From Armatimonadota bacterium (GTDB lineage Bacteria; Sysuimicrobiota; Sysuimicrobiia; Sysuimicrobiales; Kaftiobacteriaceae): 64,000 nt of DNA. Positions 18,749 to 25,672 of this stretch are shown piece by piece. The DNA is taken from contig JAVKHY010000008.1 of the NCBI GenBank assembly GCA_031459765.1, positions 36,472 through 100,471 on the forward strand, read 5' to 3'. A program made the translations under genes and the position numbers. Each line of letters starts with the position of its first letter. Position 1 is the stretch's first letter. The notes beneath the pieces are model-generated. The model searched no databases. It was not told the origin of the DNA and saw only the letters and a list, made by a program, of their open reading frames with translations.

Positions 18749-19371
18749 AGTGGTTCGTGGCTGTGAGCGGCAACATCGGCTCGGGGAAGTCCACGATCAC
18801 CACGCTGCTCAGCGAGAAGCTGGGATGGCGCCCGTACTACGAGATCGTGGAAGAGAATCCCTACCTGCCCGACTTCTACCGGGAGATGCCCCGCTGGAGC
18901 TTTCCACTCCAGGTGTTCTTCCTGAGCAAGCGCTTCCAGCACCACCGTCAGATCCTGGAGGCCCCGGGGTCGGTGATCCAGGATCGCACGATCTACGAGG
19001 ATGCCGAGATCTTCGCGCGCAACCTCTACCTGCAGGGCCTGATGGACGAGCGCGACTACCGCACCTACTACGAGCTGTTCACCACGATGGTGGGGCTCCT
19101 CCGCCCGCCCGACCTGATCATCTACCTGAAGGCCTCCATCCCCACGCTGCTGGAGCGGATCCGCCGGCGGGGGCGGGACTACGAACAGGGCATCCGTCCC
19201 GAGTACCTGGCTCAGCTGGACGAGCGGTACCGGGAGTGGACCGGGCGCTTCACGCTGTGCCCGGTGCTGACCGTCGACGCCGACCGCCTCGACCTGCACA
19301 ACCTGGACGCGCTCGTGATGGCGATGCGGTCCGCGCTTCCCACGCTGTTCCCCCTGAGCGAGCGGGCATGA
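18745..19371 (+). CDS. Deoxynucleoside kinase, second copy (dNK/dGK-dCK family)
   Basis: A 208-residue paralogue of the gene before it. Walker A is SGNIGSGKST (8-17), then IVEENPYLPDFYREMPRWSFPLQVFFLSKRF with the family's R-W-x-F-x-L-Q segment. QDRTIYEDAEIFA carries the DRT/DRS arginine, and RIRRRGRDYEQGIRPEYL is the lid. These motifs fit bacterial dAK/dGK-type enzymes more closely than the first copy. The start overlaps the previous stop (ATGA), and the stop overlaps birA (ATGA), so all are translationally coupled. Base specificity cannot be read reliably. Confidence 0.9.
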   Translation: MKWFVAVSGNIGSGKSTITTLLSEKLGWRPYYEIVEENPYLPDFYREMPRWSFPLQVFFLSKRFQHHRQILEAPGSVIQDRTIYEDAEIFARNLYLQGLMDERDYRTYYELFTTMVGLLRPPDLIIYLKASIPTLLERIRRRGRDYEQGIRPEYLAQLDERYREWTGRFTLCPVLTVDADRLDLHNLDALVMAMRSALPTLFPLSERA

Positions 19372-20108
19372 CCGCCGCCGACCTGCGCCGGCTGGCCCCG
19401 GACCTGCCCACCGCCCGGTTCGGTCGACCGCTGCACATCTACGAGAGCGCGCCTTCGACCAATGACCTCGCCCGCAGGCTGGCGGAAGACGGCGCGGCGG
19501 AGGGCACCGCCGTTCTGGCGCTGACGCAGACGCGGGGCCGCGGTCGGCTGGGGCGGTCCTGGGCCTCCCCGCCCGGCGGTCTGTACCTCTCCGTCGTACT
19601 GCGCCCGGAGCTGCCGCCGGCACGCTGGCCCCTGCTGGCGCTGGCCGTGGCCCTCGGCGCGGCGGCGGGCGCGGAGGAGGCCTCCGGGATCGCCGTGAAG
19701 CTGAAGTGGCCCAACGACCTGGTCACCGAAGAGGGTAAGGTGGGAGGTGTCCTGCTCGAGGCGGGCCCAGACCATGCCGTCGCCGGCATCGGGATCAATG
19801 CCGCTCCACCGGCGGCGGATCTGCCGCCCGGGGCCGCGGCCCTGGGCGTCCCCCTGCCGCCGCTGGTGCAGGCCGTGCTGTGGCACGTGGAGCGCAGCGT
19901 GGACCTCGCCTACGCCGACCCCCGCCGGATCCTGGCCCCGTGGCGGGCGCGTTGTGTTACCCTCGGCCGCCGTATCCGCATCGCCGGGACCGAGGCGGTG
20001 GAGGGGGTGGCCGAGGATGTCGACGGAGACGGTGCGCTCATCGTGCGGACCCCTGCCGGCGTACGGCGAATCGTCGCCGGCGATGTTGCCATCCGTGACG
20101 AGGAATGA
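19368..20108 (+). CDS. birA: Biotin--[acetyl-CoA-carboxylase] ligase, monofunctional
   Basis: Attaches biotin to carboxyl-carrier proteins through biotinyl-AMP. The 246-residue protein starts directly in the catalytic domain: STNDLARRL, the nucleotide-binding GRGRLGRSWASPPGGLYLS at about 57-75, KLKWPNDLV near 107 and KVGGVLLE near 120. A small C-terminal SH3-like domain follows. The N-terminal helix-turn-helix of regulatory BirA is absent, so it should not act as a biotin-sensing repressor. It overlaps the kinase gene upstream by four bases. Confidence 0.92.
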   Translation: MTAADLRRLAPDLPTARFGRPLHIYESAPSTNDLARRLAEDGAAEGTAVLALTQTRGRGRLGRSWASPPGGLYLSVVLRPELPPARWPLLALAVALGAAAGAEEASGIAVKLKWPNDLVTEEGKVGGVLLEAGPDHAVAGIGINAAPPAADLPPGAAALGVPLPPLVQAVLWHVERSVDLAYADPRRILAPWRARCVTLGRRIRIAGTEAVEGVAEDVDGDGALIVRTPAGVRRIVAGDVAIRDEE

Positions 20109-20117
20109 GGTGAGACG

Positions 20118-21077
20118 ATGCCGGCGATCACCGACGTCCCCGGGATTGCGGTCGGGCACGCCACGGACCAGGCCGCGCTGACCGGGTGCACCGTGGTCCT
20201 GGCCGAAGCCGGTGCCGTGGGCGGCGTGGACGTCCGCGGCTCTGCGCCGGGAACGCGCGAAACCGATCTCCTTCGCCCGATGAATCTGGTGCAGCGGGTC
20301 CACGCCGTCCTGTTGACTGGCGGCAGCGCCTTCGGCCTGGGGGCGGCCGAGGGCGTGATGCGCTACCTGGAGGAGCGAGACGTGGGGTTCGACACCGGCG
20401 TGGAGGGGGCGCCGCGCGTCCCCATCGTTCCCGCCGCCGTTCTCTTCGACCTCCGCATCGGCGACCGACGGGCCCGGCCCACCCCGCAGATGGCCTACGA
20501 GGCCTGCTGGCGGGCTTCCACCGTCGTGGAAGAGGGCAGCGTGGGGGCCGGAACCGGCGCCACGGTGGGCAAGGTGTTCGGCGTGGAGTGGGCGATGAAA
20601 GGCGGGGTGGGCACGTGGAGCGTGGCGGTGTCGGGCGGGGCGGTCGTGGGCGCCCTGGTCGTGGTCAACGCCTTCGGCGACGTGGTGGACGACCGCACCG
20701 GCCGGATCCTGGCGGGCGCGCGCGATCCCGGAGGAGCAGGTTTCGTGGACACGGCGAAGACCCTGCAGCAGATGGAACTCCCCCCGGGAAGAGGGATCGG
20801 CGAGCATACGACGCTGGCCGTCGTTGCCACCACCGCGCGCCTGTCGAAGGAGGCCACGAACTGGCTGGCGCGGGTGGCCCACGACGGGCTGGCCCGCGTG
20901 ATCTCCCCTGTGCACACCCTCTACGACGGTGACACTGTGTTCGCGCTGTCCCTCGGCGAGGCCCCGTCCCACCTGCTCTCCCTCGGCACCGCCGCCGTGG
21001 AGGCGGTGGCCGAAGCGGTCAAGCGCGCCGTGCGCCTGGCCAGAGGCGCCGGCGGCGTGCCGGGACTGGCGGGCTGA
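20118..21077 (+). CDS. P1 family peptidase (DmpA/NylC-type self-processing Ntn-hydrolase)
   Basis: A 319-residue member of the P1/S58 family, whose precursors cut themselves to expose an N-terminal Ser or Thr nucleophile and act as aminopeptidases or cyclic-amide and oligomer hydrolases. The family hallmarks are present: VPGIAVGHATD, LLTGGSAFGLGAAEGVMRYLEE, GSVGAGTGATVGK and EHTTLAVVATTARLSKEATNWLARVAHDGLARVISPVHTLYDGDTVF. The expected nucleophile is the first Thr of HTTLAVVAT; the residue before it is His, where Asn or Gly is common at the cut site. ATG with GAGGTGAG upstream, nine bases after birA. Substrate unknown. Confidence 0.85.
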   Translation: MPAITDVPGIAVGHATDQAALTGCTVVLAEAGAVGGVDVRGSAPGTRETDLLRPMNLVQRVHAVLLTGGSAFGLGAAEGVMRYLEERDVGFDTGVEGAPRVPIVPAAVLFDLRIGDRRARPTPQMAYEACWRASTVVEEGSVGAGTGATVGKVFGVEWAMKGGVGTWSVAVSGGAVVGALVVVNAFGDVVDDRTGRILAGARDPGGAGFVDTAKTLQQMELPPGRGIGEHTTLAVVATTARLSKEATNWLARVAHDGLARVISPVHTLYDGDTVFALSLGEAPSHLLSLGTAAVEAVAEAVKRAVRLARGAGGVPGLAG

Positions 21078-21110
21078 GAGGGCCACCGACCGGCAGCCCC
21101 GTCCGGGCCA

Positions 21111-21119
21111 TGGTATGAT
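21111..21119 (+). promoter_or_regulatory. Extended -10 promoter element before the second ECF S gene
   Basis: TGGTATGAT gives an extended -10 (TGn plus TATGAT at 21114-21119). No good -35 hexamer is seen at the usual distance. It would start a transcript near 21126, leaving a leader of about 90 bases. Confidence 0.4.
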
Positions 21120-21127
21120 GAGCAGGA

Positions 21128-21208
21128 GGCCGGCACCGTGAGGGCCGGACCCGGCGCAGCCTGCACCGAACCAGGCTCCGTCCGGTACTCAGGTCGAGAC
21201 TGGAACGG
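21128..21208 (+). other. Structured leader with three stem-loops, candidate cis-regulatory RNA
   Basis: Three successive inverted repeats lie between the extended -10 and the ECF S start. CCGGC (21130-21134) pairs with GCCGG (21144-21148). AGCCTG (21158-21163) pairs with CAGGCT (21172-21177). CCGTCCGGT (21178-21186) pairs with ACTGG-A-ACGG (21199-21208), leaving one bulged adenosine and including a G-T pair. I do not recognise a named riboswitch. The downstream genes (vitamin transporter subunit and pantothenate kinase) make a metabolite-sensing role plausible. GC-rich DNA forms such stems easily by chance. Confidence 0.35.
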
Positions 21209-21218
21209 AGGGAGATCG

Positions 21219-22004
21219 ATGGCCCACAGCCCGTTTGCCCCTCCCGCGGAGCGGAGGGGGATGCGGTTGTCCACGCGGGAAATGACCATCACTGCGGCGC
21301 TGGGCGCCGTGGCCATCGTCATGGGCCTGGTGCCCTGGATCGGGTTCATCCCCGCCCCCACGCCCGCCGGGAGTGCCACCACCATGCACATCCCGGTGAT
21401 CATCGCCGCGACGCTCGAGGGTCCCGTCGTCGGCGCCCTGGTCGGCGCCATCTTCGGGTTCTTCAGTTTTACCCGGAGCGCGATCCCGATCTTCAAGAAC
21501 CCGCTGATCGCCTTTGGGCCGCGCATCCTGATCGGGGTGGTGGCCTTTGTGGTCTTCGCCGCCCTGCACCGGCGGTATGCGCGGGGGACCTCGGCCGCCG
21601 TCCTGGGCGCGGCGATCTACACCATCCTCGGGCCGGGCGCGCAGCGCTTCGAGGCGGCCTTCGCCGCGGGGAAGATCGAGCCCAGCTGGCTCATCGCCGG
21701 CTATCACGCCGTGGCCTCGGTGGCCGTGGCCCAGGCCTGGCTGCCCCTCGCCGCGGGCGCGGCCGGCGCCGCCCTGGCCTGGTGGCTGCTGGGCGGCGAG
21801 AACGCCGCGCCGGCCGCCGCCGCCGTGGCCGGAACGCTGACCAATACGGTGGGCGTGCTCACCCTGGCCGTGGCCTTCGGCTATCTCCCCGCGGGCGCCG
21901 CCTTCGTCGTCGGCGCGACACACGGGTTGCCCGAAGTGGTCCTGGCCGTGGCGATCACCGTCCCGGTCTACCGGGCCGTGGCGCTGGCCCGCCGGCGTGG
22001 CTGA
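21219..22004 (+). CDS. ECF transporter S component, possibly for pantothenate
   Basis: A 261-residue integral membrane protein with about six or more hydrophobic segments. Its N-terminal STREMTITAALGAVAIVMGLVPWIGFIP and TTMHIPVIIAATLEGPVVGALVGAIFGFFSF closely follow the pattern of large S components, which bind a vitamin and dock to a shared EcfAAT energising module (not in this window). The next gene is a pantothenate kinase, overlapping or nearly so, so pantothenate is the best substrate guess, by context alone. ATG 21219 follows GGAGGGAG; the open frame upstream lacks membrane character. The C-terminal part has extra alanine-rich helices beyond the standard six-helix core. Confidence 0.75.
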   Translation: MAHSPFAPPAERRGMRLSTREMTITAALGAVAIVMGLVPWIGFIPAPTPAGSATTMHIPVIIAATLEGPVVGALVGAIFGFFSFTRSAIPIFKNPLIAFGPRILIGVVAFVVFAALHRRYARGTSAAVLGAAIYTILGPGAQRFEAAFAAGKIEPSWLIAGYHAVASVAVAQAWLPLAAGAAGAALAWWLLGGENAAPAAAAVAGTLTNTVGVLTLAVAFGYLPAGAAFVVGATHGLPEVVLAVAITVPVYRAVALARRRG

Positions 22005-22011
22005 GGCGCCG

Positions 22012-22869
22012 ATGCTCCTCGCCCTGAACATCAACAACACGCAGATCAAGATCGGCGGATACCGGGGGACCGACCTCCTCTTCCACTGGCGGATCGCCAC
22101 CGACCGCGAGAAGACCGACGACGAGTATGCGATGATCCTGCGGGAGCTGTTCCGCCACATCGGGCTGCAGTTCGCGCAGGTGGAGTCGGTGGCCATCTCC
22201 TGCGTCGTCCCGCCCCTGACCGACGTCTTCGAGCGGCTCTGCCGGCGGTACTTCGGCGTCGTCCCGCTGATCGTCGGGCCCGGCGTCCGCACCGGGATGC
22301 GCATCCACTATGAGAATCCCAAGGAGGTGGGCGCGGACCGCATCTGCAACGCGGTGGCCGTCTACGAGAAGTACGGGGGCCCGGCCATCGTCGTCGACTT
22401 TGGCACGGCCACCCACTACACCGTCGTCTCGGCGAAGGGGGAATTCCTGGGCGGGGCCATCGCCCCCGGCCTGGGCATCTCCGTGCGGGCCCTGGCCGAG
22501 CATGCCGCGCAGCTGCCCCACGTGGAGCTCGTCAAGCCCGGGGGCATCATCGCCCGGTCCACGGTGACGGCGATGCAGGCCGGAATCATCTACGGCTTCG
22601 TCGGGCAGGTCGAGGAGATCGTGCGCCGGATGAAAGCCGAGCTGGGCGGGAGCGCGACGGTGGTGGCCACCGGGGGCTGGGCGGAGGTGGTGCTCGAGGA
22701 GTGCCGGTGCTTTGATCACTACGATCCGCTGCTGACCCTGGAGGGGCTGCGCATCATCTACGAGCGCAACCGGGTTCCGGAGGCGGCCCGACCCCCAGCG
22801 GCCCCGGCCGCACCCCCCGGCCGGGGCGACGCCTCCTCCCCGGCAGGACTCCCCGGCGGGGAGCCGTAG
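22012..22869 (+). CDS. coaX: Type III pantothenate kinase, with altered catalytic motifs
   Basis: A 285-residue CoaX-family ASKHA kinase, which would phosphorylate pantothenate in CoA synthesis. Family motifs kept: GADRICNAVAVYEKYGGPAIVVDFGTATH with Asp109 and Asp129, and GGAIAPGLGISVRALAEHAAQLP. Not kept: the N-terminal phosphate motif, usually xxDxGNT, reads ALNINNTQIKIG, so Asp6 is Asn and the glycine is Asn. The usual TTFDV after VDFGTA reads THYTV. Asp6, Asp105 and Asp125 are the essential acidic trio in the Thermotoga enzyme, so activity needs testing. ATG 22012 is chosen to match the family N-terminus. The last 35 residues are Pro/Ala/Gly-rich. Confidence 0.8.
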   Translation: MLLALNINNTQIKIGGYRGTDLLFHWRIATDREKTDDEYAMILRELFRHIGLQFAQVESVAISCVVPPLTDVFERLCRRYFGVVPLIVGPGVRTGMRIHYENPKEVGADRICNAVAVYEKYGGPAIVVDFGTATHYTVVSAKGEFLGGAIAPGLGISVRALAEHAAQLPHVELVKPGGIIARSTVTAMQAGIIYGFVGQVEEIVRRMKAELGGSATVVATGGWAEVVLEECRCFDHYDPLLTLEGLRIIYERNRVPEAARPPAAPAAPPGRGDASSPAGLPGGEP

Positions 22870-22881
22870 TACTCCCTGGCG

Positions 22882-23832
22882 ATGAAGCGCGTCGTCTCGG
22901 TCAGCCTCGGCAGCAGTTCCCGCGACCACCGCTTCGAGACCACCATCCTGGGCCAGCCCATCGTCATCGAGCGCATCGGGACCGACGGAGACGTGGCCCG
23001 CGCCAGGCGGCTCCTTGAGGAGCTCGACGGGAAGGTGGACGCCCTGGGCCTGGGCGGGACCGACCTCTACCTGCGCGCCGGGCGCCGCCAGTACCTCATC
23101 CGGGAGACGGCGGGCCTCGTGCGCAACATCCGCCGCACCCCCTTCGTCGACGGCGGCGGCCTGAAGGCCTCGTGGGAGCGGTGGTTGATCACCGACTACC
23201 TGCCGAAGCAGAAGGGCCTGTCCTTCAAGGGGCGGCGCGTCGTCCTGGTCTCCTCGGTGGATCGGTACGGGATGGCGGAGGCCTTCGTTGAGGCCGGGGC
23301 GGAGGTCATCTTCGGCGACCTCATCTTCGCCCTCGGGATCCCCATTCCGCTGCGCTCCCTGGTCTCGGTCCAGGTCCTGGCGGCCATCCTGCTGCCGGTG
23401 TTGAGCCGGCTGCCGATCAAGTACCTGTATCCCACGGGGAAGCGGCAGGAGCAGATCACGCCCAGGTATCAGCGCTACTTCCGCTGGGCGGAGGTGCTGG
23501 CCGGAGACTTCCACCTCATCCGGCGGTACATGCCCGACGACCTGCGGGGCCGCATCGTGCTCACGCAGACCATCACGCCCACGGACGTCGAGGAACTCCG
23601 CCGCCGGGGGGTCTGGATGCTGATCACCGACGGACCGGACATGGGCGGGCGGTCCTTCGCCACGAACGTGCTGCAGGGCGTGATCGTGGCCGTCACCGGG
23701 AAGCGCCCCGAGGAGATCACGCCGGCCGAGTATCTGGAGACGGCGCTGCGCGCGGGGTTCCTGCCGCGGATGGAGGAGTTGAACCCCCGGGAGGCTCCCC
23801 GGGCCTGGCGCCGCGAGCCGGCTGCGGTATGA
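22882..23832 (+). CDS. Conserved protein of unknown function, paired with acyl-ACP-reductase-like gene
   Basis: A 316-residue protein I cannot assign with a clear mechanism. It opens with RVVSVSLGSSSRDHRFETTILGQPIVIERIGTDGD. Later blocks are LGLGGTDLYLRAGRRQYLIRE, RRVVLVSSVDRYGMAEAFVEAGAEVIFGDLIFALGIPIPLRS and a glycine-rich end, ITDGPDMGGRSFATNVLQGVIVA. Similar proteins are, as far as I recall, labelled 'quinate 5-dehydrogenase' in automated annotation, but I see no GxGxxG nucleotide-binding loop that would support that name. It overlaps the next gene by four bases (ATGA) and follows coaX by 12 bases. Stable pairing with the next gene would be the main clue to function. Confidence 0.7.
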   Translation: MKRVVSVSLGSSSRDHRFETTILGQPIVIERIGTDGDVARARRLLEELDGKVDALGLGGTDLYLRAGRRQYLIRETAGLVRNIRRTPFVDGGGLKASWERWLITDYLPKQKGLSFKGRRVVLVSSVDRYGMAEAFVEAGAEVIFGDLIFALGIPIPLRSLVSVQVLAAILLPVLSRLPIKYLYPTGKRQEQITPRYQRYFRWAEVLAGDFHLIRRYMPDDLRGRIVLTQTITPTDVEELRRRGVWMLITDGPDMGGRSFATNVLQGVIVAVTGKRPEEITPAEYLETALRAGFLPRMEELNPREAPRAWRREPAAV

Positions 23833-24941
23833 GCCCGCCCCCTCCCCACCACGGGACCTTCGCCTTCCTCATCCACCCGCTGCGCATCGAGGATTTCGCC
23901 CGCCGGTATCCCGTCACCCGCCGGCTGCCGGCGCCGCTGGTGGAGCGCGTCTTCACCTGGGTGCCGCCCCGGCTGGTCTCGCACATCACGGGGATCCGCT
24001 CCGCGACCGGCGCCACGGCGGAAGGATGGTTCATCGGGTTGCCCCTGACGCCCCGCACCCTGATGACCGCGCCGCTGCCCTTCGTCTACCGCCGGCTCAT
24101 CCAGTCCGGACGCATGGCGGAGGCGCTGGGGGCGAAGATCCTGGGCCTGGGGGCGTTCACGAAGATCGTGGGCGATCGCGGCCTGACCGTGGCCGCCCAC
24201 CTCTCCATCGCCGTGACCACCGGCAACAGCTACACGGCCGCCACCGCGGTGGAAGGCGCCCTGCTGGCCGCGGAGCGGATGGGGATCGCTCCGGCCGACG
24301 CCACGGCCGCGGTCGTCGGCGCCACGGGCTCCATCGGGGCGGCGTGCAGTGCAGTCCTCGCCCGCGCCGTCGGGCGGATCGTCCTCGTGGCGCGCACGCG
24401 CGAGCATCTGGAAGCCCTCCAGGCCCGACTGCGACCCCAGGCTCGGGCCAGCGTCGCTGTGGAGACAGAGGTCCGCCGCGCGGCGCGCGAAGCTGACATC
24501 GTGCTCACGGTGTCTTCAGCGACCGATACGCTGATCGAGCCCGAGGACCTCCGCCCGGGCGCCGTGGTCTGCGACGTGGCGCGACCGCGCAACGTCAGCC
24601 GGCTGGTGTACGAGCGTCGCGACGATGTGCTGGTGATCGACGGCGGGGTGATCGAGGTGCCGGGCGAGGTGGAGTTCGGGTTCGATTTCGGCTTCCCGCC
24701 CCGGATGGTCGAGGCCTGCATGGCGGAGACGATGCTGCTGGCCCTGGAGGGCCGCTACGAGAACTTCACGCTGGGCAAGGAGATCAGCCTGGAGCGGGTT
24801 GAGGAGATCGCCCTGCTCGCCCGCCGCCACGGGTTCCGGATGAGCGGGTTCCGGAGATTTGAACGGGCGATCGGTGACGAAGAGGTGGAGCGCATTCGGA
24901 TCGCCGCCTCGCGGCGCCGGCCGGCCTCAATTCATTCTTGA
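23829..24941 (+). CDS. Long-chain acyl-[ACP] reductase-like protein (shikimate-dehydrogenase-fold)
   Basis: A 370-residue protein resembling cyanobacterial acyl-ACP reductase (AAR, the first enzyme of alkane synthesis) along its length. The N-terminus FAFLIHPLRIEDFARRY matches the AAR N-terminus pattern, and TGIRSATGATAEGWFI the VTSATGKVIHGRYI block. ILGLGAFTKIV, TTGNSYTAATAVEGA and the NADP-binding VVGATGSIGAA (162-172) follow. The C-terminal MVEACMAETMLLALEGRYENFTLGKE contains Cys297, equivalent to the AAR catalytic cysteine in FACFAEAMLLEFEGW. A fatty aldehyde product is therefore possible, but no aldehyde deformylating oxygenase is nearby. Automated tools often call such proteins shikimate dehydrogenase. 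The -35 box of the greA promoter overlaps its stop. Confidence 0.75.
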   Translation: MSPPPPHHGTFAFLIHPLRIEDFARRYPVTRRLPAPLVERVFTWVPPRLVSHITGIRSATGATAEGWFIGLPLTPRTLMTAPLPFVYRRLIQSGRMAEALGAKILGLGAFTKIVGDRGLTVAAHLSIAVTTGNSYTAATAVEGALLAAERMGIAPADATAAVVGATGSIGAACSAVLARAVGRIVLVARTREHLEALQARLRPQARASVAVETEVRRAAREADIVLTVSSATDTLIEPEDLRPGAVVCDVARPRNVSRLVYERRDDVLVIDGGVIEVPGEVEFGFDFGFPPRMVEACMAETMLLALEGRYENFTLGKEISLERVEEIALLARRHGFRMSGFRRFERAIGDEEVERIRIAASRRRPASIHS

Positions 24942-24966
24942 CGGGTCCTGGGAGTTGGGCTATACT
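24938..24966 (+). promoter_or_regulatory. Near-consensus housekeeping promoter upstream of greA
   Basis: TTGACG (24938-24943), an exact 17-base spacer, then TATACT (24961-24966). The -35 hexamer overlaps the stop codon of the preceding gene. The predicted start, about 24973, is the first base of the hairpin described next. Confidence 0.75.
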
Positions 24967-24972
24967 CTGCGT

Positions 24973-25001
24973 CACTGAGGGGGCGACCCCTCAGTGTTTT
25001 T
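24973..25001 (+). terminator. Intrinsic terminator-type hairpin with GCGA tetraloop
   Basis: A perfect 10-base-pair stem, CACTGAGGGG (24973-24982) with CCCCTCAGTG (24987-24996), closed by the GNRA tetraloop GCGA and followed directly by TTTTT (24997-25001). It can end the transcript of the coaX/AAR-like operon. It also lies at the predicted start point of the promoter just upstream, so RNA from that promoter would begin with this hairpin. Confidence 0.85.
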
Positions 25002-25035
25002 GCGCGGGAATCGGATAGCGGGCGCGGAGGGCGCT

Positions 25036-25056
25036 GTAGGCCGGGTCTCGGCCTAC
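25036..25056 (+). other. Second hairpin in greA leader, possible attenuator
   Basis: GTAGGCCG (25036-25043) pairs perfectly with CGGCCTAC (25049-25056) around the loop GGTCT, followed by the T-rich stretch GGTGTTTGTTCTT. The T-run is interrupted, so termination may be partial. It lies 34 bases before the greA start codon. Confidence 0.45.
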
Positions 25057-25090
25057 GGTGTTTGTTCTTCAGGTGGCGGGGAGCCGCAGC

Positions 25091-25573
25091 ATGGCGGACG
25101 ATCAGAAGCACACCATCCTTACCCCCGAAGGATTGCGCAAGCTCGAGGAAGAGCTTGAGTTCCTCAAGACCGTGAAACGCAAGGAGATCGCCGAGCGGAT
25201 CAAGGCCAGCAAGGCCTTCGGCGACATCTCCGAGAACGCGGAGTACGAGGACGCCAAGAACGAGCAGGCGTTTGTGGAAGGCCGCATCCTCCAGCTGGAT
25301 CAGCTGCTGCGCACGGCGAAGGTCGTCGACAACCACGACGCGCCTCCGGACACGATCGTCGTGGGTTGCACCGTGCGGCTCCAAGAGCTCGGGTCGGGGG
25401 AAGAGATCACCTATACCATCGTGGGCTCCGCCGAGGCCGATCCCGACCGGGATCGGATCAGCAACGAATCTCCGGTCGGTCGCGCCCTGTTGGGCCGGCG
25501 CGCGGGAGATGTGGTCGAGGTCGCCGTACCGGCGGGGAAGATGGCCTATCGTGTCCTGCAGGTCACCTCGTAG
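25091..25573 (+). CDS. greA: Transcription elongation factor GreA
   Basis: GreA enters the secondary channel of RNA polymerase and stimulates cleavage of backtracked RNA. The 160-residue product has the N-terminal coiled coil. LTPEGLRKLEEELEFLKTVKRKEIAERIKASKAFGDISENAEYEDAKNEQAF includes the acidic tip residues of the GDISENAEYEDAK motif. The C-terminal FKBP-like domain has SPVGRALLGRRAGDVVEVAVP. ATG 25091 gives the family N-terminus and has GGGGAG upstream; a GTG at 25058 is in frame but lies in the hairpin region. It occupies the position before clpC where Firmicutes usually have ctsR-mcsA-mcsB. Confidence 0.96.
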   Translation: MADDQKHTILTPEGLRKLEEELEFLKTVKRKEIAERIKASKAFGDISENAEYEDAKNEQAFVEGRILQLDQLLRTAKVVDNHDAPPDTIVVGCTVRLQELGSGEEITYTIVGSAEADPDRDRISNESPVGRALLGRRAGDVVEVAVPAGKMAYRVLQVTS

Positions 25574-25672
25574 CGCCCCCGTCTGGAGCCTCTCGGCCAC
25601 GGGAACAAGCGGGATGAGCATGGTACCGGAGGCGACGGGAATGCCGTCCCGCCGCCCGGCGTAGAGCAAGGC

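Noticed and set aside
22849..22863. CTCCCC/GGGGAG inverted repeat at the end of coaX as a terminator
   Set aside because: It lies inside the coding tail, has no T-run, and the next gene follows at once without a promoter.
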